Of a DNA stretch of 6,241 bases, positions 1 to 5,481 are shown piece after piece. This stretch comes from an uncultured Gemmatimonadales bacterium. GTDB lineage: Bacteria > Gemmatimonadota > Gemmatimonadetes > Longimicrobiales > Gaopeijiaceae. The notes under the pieces are model-generated. The model did no database searches and had not been told where the DNA came from. It saw only the letters and a program-made list of their open reading frames with translations. The stretch spans positions 1 through 6,241 of the forward strand of contig CALJLC010000379.1 of the NCBI GenBank assembly GCA_937982605.1. The letters run 5' to 3'. The translations under genes were made by a program, and so were the position numbers. Every line of letters begins with the position of its first letter. The stretch's first letter is position 1.

Positions 1-63
1 GATCGCACCGACGACCCCCTCGATCTCCTGCTCGGAGGCGTTGTGCTTCATGACGACAAGCAT
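1..63 (-). CDS. aroF: 3-deoxy-7-phosphoheptulonate (DAHP) synthase, N-terminal fragment
   Basis: Only the first 21 codons are present; the gene runs off the left edge. The product would condense phosphoenolpyruvate and erythrose 4-phosphate in the first step of the shikimate pathway, in the cytoplasm. The visible peptide begins MLVVMKHNASEQEIEGVV. This matches the start of the N-terminal ferredoxin-like regulatory domain of the Thermotoga-type DAHP synthases (MIVVxKPxATEExIxxVV). In that family the domain binds the aromatic amino acid feedback inhibitor (known for the family, not shown here). The start is the ATG at 63-61, because the family pattern begins four residues before the next ATG (51-49). 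An AAGGG lies 4 nt upstream (72-68). The gene follows smc on the same strand after 179 nt. The call rests on a short stretch, so the family is likely but the exact gene symbol is provisional. Confidence 0.68.
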   Translation of the reverse strand, partial: MLVVMKHNASEQEIEGVVGAI

Positions 64-120
64 GTGGCCCTTGCTCTGTCTCGGGTGCTCGGCCGCGGAC
101 CGCTGGCCCGGCAGCCGTGA

Positions 121-149
121 AGTCTACCCTGCCGCTACGGACGGGTCCA
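121..149 (-). promoter_or_regulatory. candidate sigma70-like promoter for the DAHP synthase gene
   Basis: Read on the minus strand, TGGACC (149-144) and TAGACT (126-121) are separated by 17 nt. Each matches four of six bases of the TTGACA and TATAAT consensus. The -10 lies 57 nt upstream of the ATG at 63. It would let the DAHP synthase gene be transcribed independently of smc. With 4/6 matches in GC-rich DNA this is weak, and the consensus used by this organism is unknown. Confidence 0.25.
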
Positions 150-158
150 CGTTCGAGG

Positions 159-187
159 CCGGCGGGTCCGCCTTCGGTTCCCGCCGG
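159..187 (-). terminator. inverted repeat after smc, possible terminator or mRNA-end hairpin
   Basis: A perfect 8-bp inverted repeat (CCGGCGGG at 159-166 and CCCGCCGG at 180-187) flanks 13 nt. Within these, CCG/CGG can pair again around a 4-nt loop, giving about 11 bp in total. It begins 56 nt after the smc stop codon, in the only sizeable gap before the next gene. No T-run follows on the minus strand, so it is not a canonical intrinsic terminator. It may instead stabilise the 3' end of the smc mRNA or act with Rho. Confidence 0.35.
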
Positions 188-242
188 AGAACCGTGGTCA
201 CCGGCGCGGCGGGGCGCGACCGGGGGGGCGATCGGGTCCGGC

Positions 243-3200
243 TCAGGCCGCTCCGGCGGCCGCGAGTGCCTCCTGGAGCTTCACCCCGACGATGGTCGAG
301 ACCCCGGGCTCCTCCATCGTCACCCCGTAGATCCAGTCCGCCGCCTCGATCGTGCGCGGATTGTGTGTGATCACCACGAACTGGGTCTGGGCGCTGAAGT
401 CCTGCAGGAGGCGGATGAAGCGCCCGATGTTGTTCTCGTCGAGCGGGGCGTCGACCTCGTCCAGCACGCAGAAGGGGCTCGGCTTCACGAGGTAGATGCC
501 GAAGAGGAGCGAGAGCGCGGTCAGCGCCCGCTCACCCCCGGAGAGGAGGTCGATGCGCTGCGTCTTCTTCCCCCGCGGCGAGGCGTGGATCTCGATCGGG
601 GACTCGAGGGGGTCCTCGGCGTCCTGGAGCCAGATGTCGGCTTCCCCGCCCTCGAAGAGCCGCAGGAAGGTGGCGCGGAAGTTCTCGCGGATCTTCCCGA
701 AGGTCTCGTTGAAGAGGTCGGTGGCGGTCTTGTTGATCTCCCGGATGGCCGAGCGCAGGTCGTTGCGCGCCTCGACGAGGTCGGCGCGCTGCTCCGTGAG
801 GAAGGCGAGCCGCTCGCTCTCCTCGGCGTGCTCCTCGACGGCGAGCATGTTGACCGGGCCGATCCGCTCGAGCGCCTGGACGAGGTCGGCCAGCTCGCGC
901 TCCAGCTCCTCCTGCGCCCCCTCCACGGGCTGCGCTTCGGCCAGGAGGGCGTCGAGCGGCCGGCCCCACTCCCCTTCCAGCCGCTCCCGGATCCGTTCGA
1001 TCCGCCCCGAGAGCTCCTGCTGCTCCAGCTCGAGCGCGTGCCGGCGGTCGGAAGCGGCGCGCTCGGCGGTGCGAGCCTCGCGGACCCGCTTCTCCGCGCG
1101 GGCGAGCTGCTCGGAGATCGTCTGCAGCGTCTCCGCCCGGGCCCGCACGGCCGCCTCGGCCGTGGTGCGCTCCGCGAAGAGCCGCTCGGTCTCGGCGTCT
1201 CCGCGAGCGCGCAGCTCCCGGACCCCGGCCTCCTCCTCCCGGAGCAGTCGCTCCTCCTCGTCGAGCGACGCGAGCCGCTCGGCGGCGCGCGCCCCGGCCG
1301 CCGACACCCCTTCGAGGCGGTCGGAGAGACGCGTCTCGTCACCCTCGAGCCGCGCCACGTCGACCGCCAGCCGGGCTTCCTCGGCCCGCGCGGTCTCCCA
1401 CTCCTCCTGGACGGCGTCGGCGCGGGCGCGCGCGGCGTCCCGCTCGGACTGCAGCCCCGCTTCCTGCTCGAGCAGCACGGCGCGGTCCTCGCGGGCCTCC
1501 CGGGCACGCTCGATCGCCCGAGTGCGCGCGGCCTTCGTCCCCTCGACCTGGCGCGACAGCTCGTCGCGGAGCCGATCCATCCGGCCGCGGTGGTCGGACT
1601 GGGCGGCCAGGTCCCCGCGGACCTTCCGCTGCTCGTCTTCGGCCTCCCGCAGAGCCACCCGCGACGCCTCGACGGCCGCCTCGGCGCCACGGAGCCCGGC
1701 CTCGGCCGACTCCAGCACCGCCGCCGCCTCGGCGGACCGGGCGGCCGCGGCCTCGTGCTCCTCGGTCAGGGCGCGGAGCTGTTCCTTGCGCTCCAGCGCG
1801 CCGGAGCCGCCCCCGGGCCTGCCGACCCGGACCACCCCCGCCCGTTCGGTGACGGGCACGGCGGAGCCGCTCCGGGCCGGGGTGGAGACGCCGTCGAGGA
1901 GCGCGCGCACCCACGGCGCGCCTTCTCCGCGCACGGTGACCCGCTCCAGGAGGGCGCCGCTCCCGCGACCCCCGTGCGGCACGGGGTCCAGCGGCAGGAC
2001 GACGAGGCCGCCGCCGCCCTGCCAGTCGCGCTCGAACCAGTCGAGCACCCGGTCGAGCGCCGCGCCGTCCGCCACCACCAGCGCCGATCCGAGCGGGCCG
2101 AGGACGGCCTCCACGGCGTGCGCGTCCGCGGGGCCTGCTTCCACGAAGTCCGAGAGGACGCCCACGACGCCGGCCAGACCCGACTCGAGGGCGCCCCGGA
2201 CCACGGGCTCCACCCCCTCGCGGTCGCGCTCCAGGCGCTCCAGCGCCTCCCGGCGCGCGGCGAGCGCGGCCGTGCGGTCGGCCGCCTCGCGATCGGCCCG
2301 GCGAGCCGTCTCGAAGTCGGCGCGCGCGGCCTCCAGCGCCCCGGTGGCGGCCGCGAAGGCCGCCCGGGCCGCCTCGAGCGCGCTCTCGAGCTCGTCGATG
2401 CGACCGGAGAAGAGATCTCCCTGCGACTCGAGGTCGGAGAGCGTGTCGGAGGTCTTGGAAAGCTCCTGCGTCACCTGGGCGAGGCGTCGCTCGAGCTCCT
2501 CGGCCTGGCCCTCGGAGGCCTCGGCGTCCCCCTCGAGCTGCGCGCCACGGCGCGCCAGATCCCGGGCGGTCGACTCGACGCCCTCGAGGGCCTCACGCGC
2601 CTCCCCGAGGCGCTCTCGCACCTTCGCGGTCTCTGCGGCCCGCTCGTCCGCGACGGCGCGCACCTTCGCGAGCTCGGCCGAGACGGCGTCGCGGGCCGTC
2701 GTGAGCTCGGCGGCCTCCTTCTCGAGCCCGGCGGCCCGCTCCCGGGCCTGGGCTCGCTCCTCGTCGATCTGCGCGAGGCGGCGGGCGGCGTAGGCGGCGC
2801 GCTCGTCCGCGACGGCGAGGTCCCGCTCCCACCGGACCAGCTCCTCCCGAACGCCCTCGAGCACCTTGGCCGCCGCCGCGCGTTCCTTCTCCGCGTCGAC
2901 CTCCCGCAGGCGCAGCGTCTCGTACTCCGCCTCGGCGGCCGAGAGCTCGGCCACCATGCCCTGCTCGGTCTGCCGATCCCCGGCCAGCTCCGTTCGCACC
3001 CCTTCGAGCCTCGTGCGCAGCGTGTCGAGCTGGTGGCGGACGACGGCCACCTCCACGTCGAGCCGCCGGGCCCGGTACTCGGTGAAGCGCTGCGCCTTCC
3101 CCTTCTGCCGCGCCAGCGAGCGGACCTTCGTCTCGACCTCGGCGATGACGTCCTCGAGCCGCTGCAGGTCCATCTCGGCCCGCTCGAGCCGCCGCACCGC

Positions 3201-3728
3201 GGCCTTGCGGCGGTCCTTGTACTTCCCGATCCCCGAGGCCTCCTCGAAGAGCCCGCGGCGCTCCTCGGCGCGATCGGAGAGGATCGCGTCGATCATCCGG
3301 TTCTCGATCATCGCGTACGCGTTCGCGCCGAGCCCCGTGTCGCGGTAGAGGTCGACGATGTCGCGCAGGCGCACGGTGGAGCGGTTGATCGTGTATTCGC
3401 TGCCGCCGTCCCGGAAGACCTGCCGGCCGATCTCGACTTCCTCGAAGGGCACCGGGAGCGTGCCGTCCTCGTTCGTCACCGTGAGGGAGACGAAGCCGCG
3501 GTTGACCGGCCGGCGATTCACGCTCCCCTGGAAGATCGCCTCCTCCATCTTGGCGCCGCGGATCGCGGTGGGGCGCTGTTCGCCGAGGACCCACCGGATG
3601 GCGTCCGAGATGTTGGACTTCCCGCAGCCGTTCGGGCCGACGACCGCCGTGATCCCCTCGTGGAACTCGACGGTGGTGGCGTCCGCGAACGACTTGAATC
3701 CCTGGACCTTGAGCGTCTTGAGCCTCAT
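243..3728 (-). CDS. smc: chromosome segregation/condensin ATPase SMC
   Basis: This 1161-residue SMC protein is typical in length for bacterial SMC. It dimerises at a hinge, closes its two ATPase heads on ATP and, with ScpA and ScpB, extrudes and organises DNA (family knowledge; neither Scp gene is in the window). Domains by eye: N-terminal head 1-165 with MRLKTLKVQGFKSF, Walker A GPNGCGKS at 31-38 (Lys37), and the R-loop arginine in AIRGAKMEEAIF (Arg57). A charged Ala/Glu/Arg-rich coiled coil covers about 170-505, the hinge about 505-650, and the returning coiled coil about 650-1000. The C-terminal head carries the signature LSGGE at 1062-1066, Walker B FCVLDE (Glu1091), the D-loop APLDENN, and a switch His1122. 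Oddities: the Q-loop reads IENRMI (141-146), with Asn143 where IxQG is usual, and the second hinge half looks short. The ATG overlaps the stop of the preceding gene as ATGA, with no good Shine-Dalgarno sequence of its own, which implies translational coupling. Confidence 0.98.
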   Translation of the reverse strand: MRLKTLKVQGFKSFADATTVEFHEGITAVVGPNGCGKSNISDAIRWVLGEQRPTAIRGAKMEEAIFQGSVNRRPVNRGFVSLTVTNEDGTLPVPFEEVEIGRQVFRDGGSEYTINRSTVRLRDIVDLYRDTGLGANAYAMIENRMIDAILSDRAEERRGLFEEASGIGKYKDRRKAAVRRLERAEMDLQRLEDVIAEVETKVRSLARQKGKAQRFTEYRARRLDVEVAVVRHQLDTLRTRLEGVRTELAGDRQTEQGMVAELSAAEAEYETLRLREVDAEKERAAAAKVLEGVREELVRWERDLAVADERAAYAARRLAQIDEERAQARERAAGLEKEAAELTTARDAVSAELAKVRAVADERAAETAKVRERLGEAREALEGVESTARDLARRGAQLEGDAEASEGQAEELERRLAQVTQELSKTSDTLSDLESQGDLFSGRIDELESALEAARAAFAAATGALEAARADFETARRADREAADRTAALAARREALERLERDREGVEPVVRGALESGLAGVVGVLSDFVEAGPADAHAVEAVLGPLGSALVVADGAALDRVLDWFERDWQGGGGLVVLPLDPVPHGGRGSGALLERVTVRGEGAPWVRALLDGVSTPARSGSAVPVTERAGVVRVGRPGGGSGALERKEQLRALTEEHEAAAARSAEAAAVLESAEAGLRGAEAAVEASRVALREAEDEQRKVRGDLAAQSDHRGRMDRLRDELSRQVEGTKAARTRAIERAREAREDRAVLLEQEAGLQSERDAARARADAVQEEWETARAEEARLAVDVARLEGDETRLSDRLEGVSAAGARAAERLASLDEEERLLREEEAGVRELRARGDAETERLFAERTTAEAAVRARAETLQTISEQLARAEKRVREARTAERAASDRRHALELEQQELSGRIERIRERLEGEWGRPLDALLAEAQPVEGAQEELERELADLVQALERIGPVNMLAVEEHAEESERLAFLTEQRADLVEARNDLRSAIREINKTATDLFNETFGKIRENFRATFLRLFEGGEADIWLQDAEDPLESPIEIHASPRGKKTQRIDLLSGGERALTALSLLFGIYLVKPSPFCVLDEVDAPLDENNIGRFIRLLQDFSAQTQFVVITHNPRTIEAADWIYGVTMEEPGVSTIVGVKLQEALAAAGAA

Positions 3729-4510
3729 CCCGCACCCGAAACGAGCATGTACCCGAGCACGCTCGCGATGACGATCGCCGCAACCAGGAAGAGGATCATC
3801 TGCGAGATGCCGCTGTCGCCCTCAGGCAAGACCGGGGCCACGCCCGGAGTCCCCGCCCCCGCCCCCGCCCTCGGCCCGAGGCCCGGACCCACGACGGCGC
3901 GCACGAGCGGCTCGAGGTCGCGGATGGCGCGGGGGGCTTCCTCGCCCCGCTCGGCGAGGACCACGATGTCGGTGGCCGAGCCGAGGAAGGCCGCGGTGCC
4001 GCTCTCCCCGTCCGCCAGGTACATCGCCAGCGTGGCGTCGGCGTCCGTCATGGCCGAGGTGATGCGCTGCCAGCGGTCGTGGCGGACGACCGAGCCGACG
4101 TCCGCGACCGGGGTCCCGGCCGTGACCACGAAGACGTCGTCTTCGCCGACCGGCTGCGCGACCCGGCGCAACGACCCTCCGTGCAGGATCGCGTCGGTGA
4201 GCCCCTCGCGGTTCGGCACCGCGGCGGCATCGTGAAGCGCCGGCCGGTTGAGCACTCCGTCCACGAGGATGACGCGGGCCCCGGACTGCGCCCACCCCCT
4301 CGCGAGCTCGAGCGCCGAAGTCGGCGCCCATCCCGCCGCCGCGGCCGCCTCGGTGGCCAGCACGGCGACGACCCTGCCGCCGGGGCCGTCCGGAAGATCC
4401 GGCGGCGTCGCCCCGTCGAGGGGCTGCCATTCGGGGAGTTCTGGCATCGACCTGGCTGAGGGGACGGATGAAGCCGCGGAGGCGACCTTCCGGCGGCGTA
4501 AGGTAGACAC
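3725..4510 (-). CDS. tail-anchored, degenerate BY-kinase/MinD-like (ParA superfamily) protein
   Basis: I do not recognise this as a named gene. From the GTG at 4510 it has 261 residues. Residues 45-190 follow the tyrosine-kinase CpsD/MinD fold strand by strand: GRVVAVLAT (45-53), VILVDGVLNRP (80-90; compare LLIDADLRRP), VPNREGLTDAI (98-108; compare LPNxxGLSDVL), DVFVVTAGTPV (125-135; compare LDVLPAGPxP) and DIVVLAERGEE (181-191). The nucleotide site is eroded. GWAPTS (60-65) stands where GEGKST should be, with no lysine; Walker A' keeps Asp84 but has Val86 for the second Asp. No C-terminal tyrosine cluster exists. A Gly/Ala/Pro linker (about 207-233) leads to one hydrophobic span (238-257, MILFLVAAIVIASVLGYMLV) four residues from the end, so it should be a cytoplasmic domain held at the membrane. 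I infer a non-catalytic scaffold or adaptor. Its stop overlaps the smc start, which points to a shared role. Start alternatives are TTG 4528, GTG 4516 and ATG 4447 (240 residues). Confidence 0.78.
   Translation of the reverse strand: MSTLRRRKVASAASSVPSARSMPELPEWQPLDGATPPDLPDGPGGRVVAVLATEAAAAAGWAPTSALELARGWAQSGARVILVDGVLNRPALHDAAAVPNREGLTDAILHGGSLRRVAQPVGEDDVFVVTAGTPVADVGSVVRHDRWQRITSAMTDADATLAMYLADGESGTAAFLGSATDIVVLAERGEEAPRAIRDLEPLVRAVVGPGLGPRAGAGAGTPGVAPVLPEGDSGISQMILFLVAAIVIASVLGYMLVSGAG
3851..3870 (-). repeat. GCGGGG hexanucleotide tandem repeat with G-quadruplex potential
   Basis: On the coding strand there are four G-runs of 3, 5, 5 and 4 bases, separated by single C bases. They arise from three tandem copies of the codon pair GCG GGG (Ala-Gly). 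The tract lies in the linker between the ATPase-like domain and the membrane anchor of the host gene. Single-nucleotide loops make this a strong canonical quadruplex pattern in both the coding DNA strand and the mRNA. Slippage by one unit would stay in frame and change the linker by two residues. Confidence 0.75.
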
Positions 4511-4517
4511 GGGCACC

Positions 4518-4523
4518 CCCCTC
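4518..4523 (-). promoter_or_regulatory. ribosome binding site selecting the GTG start at 4510
   Basis: GAGGGG on the minus strand sits 7 nt upstream of the GTG at 4510-4508. This is the best Shine-Dalgarno match among the candidate starts of the ParA-like gene. The ATG at 4447 has only an AGG at short spacing, and the TTG at 4528 lies upstream of this site. The GTG at 4516 overlaps the end of the G-run and is too close to use it. Confidence 0.55.
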
Positions 4524-4548
4524 GGCAATCCGCCGCGGAGGCCCGCAA

Positions 4549-4556
4549 ACTATAGT
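4549..4556 (-). promoter_or_regulatory. candidate -10 element upstream of the ParA-like/smc pair
   Basis: The 8-bp palindrome ACTATAGT gives TATAGT on the minus strand (4554-4549), five of six matches to TATAAT. It sits in a short AT-rich island (about 4547-4572) that stands out in otherwise GC-rich sequence. A transcript starting about 7 nt downstream would have a leader of roughly 30 nt before the GTG at 4510. No convincing TTGACA-like box lies 16-18 nt upstream. Because the core is palindromic, the plus strand also reads TATAGT, but no plus-strand gene follows. Confidence 0.4.
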
Positions 4557-4617
4557 GTTGTAGCGGAATTTCGGGGGTTCGGGCGTACTCCGCCTCCCCT
4601 CGTTCCGAGCGCCCCGG

Positions 4618-4998
4618 TCACGCCTCCTCGACGGCCGGCGCGTCCCACCTGGGCGCGTCGCCCCAGAGCGTCTCGAGCTGATAGAAGGAGCGCGTCTCGG
4701 GGTGGAAGACATGTACCACGAAGTCCACGTAGTCGATCAGGACCCAGCGCCCGCCCGGCAGGCCCTCGACGTGCTCGGGCCGGTGCCCGTCCTTCTTCAG
4801 CTCGTCGACGACGTGCTCCGCGATCGCCTTGACCTGCACGTCCGAGCGACCTCCCGCGATGACGAAGTAGTCCGTGGCGGTCGAGATGCCCCGGAGGTCC
4901 AGCACGACCACCTCGTGCGCCTTCCGCTCGAGCGCCAGCTCCGCGGAGCGCAGCACCTCTCCGGGGAGGTCCTTCGGGTCGGCGGCCGCCAGCGTCAC
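4618..4998 (-). CDS. rsfS: ribosome silencing factor RsfS (YbeB/Iojap family)
   Basis: RsfS binds uL14 on the 50S subunit and blocks joining with the 30S, lowering translation when nutrients are scarce (family knowledge). This 126-residue protein has the full family pattern. VVLDLRGISTATDYFVIAGG spans 31-50 and contains the conserved T-x-D-Y-F core. The central helix KAIAEHVVDELKK is at 57-69, GGRWVLIDYVDFVVHVFHP at 82-100, and the closing YQLETLWGDAP at 106-116. The start is taken as the GTG at 4998, 8 nt after the rplI stop; a GGAAGG inside the end of rplI (5016-5011) lies 12 nt upstream, rather far. A GTG at residue 15 is the alternative and would still leave the whole domain. The tight spacing means co-transcription with rplI, so two factors acting on the large subunit are made together. 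The short C-terminal tail (APAVEEA) is not conserved. Confidence 0.95.
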   Translation of the reverse strand: MTLAAADPKDLPGEVLRSAELALERKAHEVVVLDLRGISTATDYFVIAGGRSDVQVKAIAEHVVDELKKDGHRPEHVEGLPGGRWVLIDYVDFVVHVFHPETRSFYQLETLWGDAPRWDAPAVEEA

Positions 4999-5006
4999 GT
5001 CGACGC

Positions 5007-5462
5007 TCAGCCTTCCGCCACGACTTCGACCGCGATGCTGACCTCGACGTCGGCGTGCAGCCGGACCGGTACCTCGTAGGAGCCGATCGCCTTGATGGGC
5101 TCGTCCATCTGCACGGCCTTCTTGTCGAGCTCGAAGTCGAGCTCGCCCGAGGCGTTCGCCTGCTCCACGACGTCCGCCGCCGTCACCGACCCGAAGAGCT
5201 TGCCGTCGTCGCCGGCCCGCTCGGAGAAGGTCAGCGCGAGGACCTCGACCTGCGCGGCCCGGCGCCCCGCCTCCAGGAGATCGCGGCGGCGGCGCTCCTT
5301 CTCCCGCGCCTGCTCCTCCTCGATCCGCTCGAGGTTCGCGTCGCTGGCCACGTACGCCAGCCCCTGGGGAATCAGGTAGTTGCGACCGTACCCCGCCTTG
5401 ACGTTCACCACCTCGCCCGCCTCGCCGAGGTTCGCCACCGACTGCTTCAAGATGAGCTTCAT
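5007..5462 (-). CDS. rplI: 50S ribosomal protein L9 (bL9)
   Basis: bL9 binds 23S rRNA near the base of the L1 stalk, extends out from the ribosome and helps keep reading frame and spacing between ribosomes (family knowledge). The product is 151 residues, close to the roughly 150 of other bacteria. The N-terminal domain starts MKLILKQSVANLG. The family signature is intact at 13-40, with GEAGEVVNVKAGYGRNYLIP then QGLA. A charged connecting helix, rich in Glu and Arg, covers about 42-70. The C-terminal RNA-binding domain contains GKLFGSVT at 87-94. The start is the ATG at 5462, because homology begins there and GGAGG (5471-5467) lies 4 nt upstream; the open frame continues further up but that part is a shadow of the membrane-protein gene. 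It follows the DUF2232 gene by 19 nt and precedes rsfS by 8 nt. Confidence 0.98.
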   Translation of the reverse strand: MKLILKQSVANLGEAGEVVNVKAGYGRNYLIPQGLAYVASDANLERIEEEQAREKERRRRDLLEAGRRAAQVEVLALTFSERAGDDGKLFGSVTAADVVEQANASGELDFELDKKAVQMDEPIKAIGSYEVPVRLHADVEVSIAVEVVAEG

Positions 5463-5466
5463 GATT

Positions 5467-5471
5467 CCTCC
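5467..5471 (-). promoter_or_regulatory. ribosome binding site of rplI
   Basis: GGAGG on the minus strand, 4 nt from the ATG at 5462, fixes the L9 start. It occupies the 19-nt gap after the upstream stop codon and is the strongest Shine-Dalgarno in the window, fitting a highly expressed ribosomal protein. Confidence 0.8.
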
Positions 5472-5481
5472 GACTGGATTC

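Noticed and set aside
496..2793. A 765-codon plus-strand open frame.
   Set aside because: Its product is almost entirely Ser/Arg/Ala, the typical shadow of the Glu/Arg/Ala-rich SMC coiled coil read on the other strand.
2641..2817. An 18-nt direct repeat (copies at 2641-2658 and 2800-2817) encoding AVADERAA twice in the SMC coiled coil.
   Set aside because: The flanking residues do not match and the spacing (53 residues) is not a heptad multiple. Repetition of Ala/Glu/Arg codons in a coiled coil explains it without a duplication event.
117..4235. A 1372-codon plus-strand open frame covering smc and most of the next gene.
   Set aside because: It is antisense to two well-supported genes. It is kept open by the extreme GC bias at third codon positions, and its product is a compositionally biased Leu/Arg/Gly/Pro-rich string with no recognisable domain.
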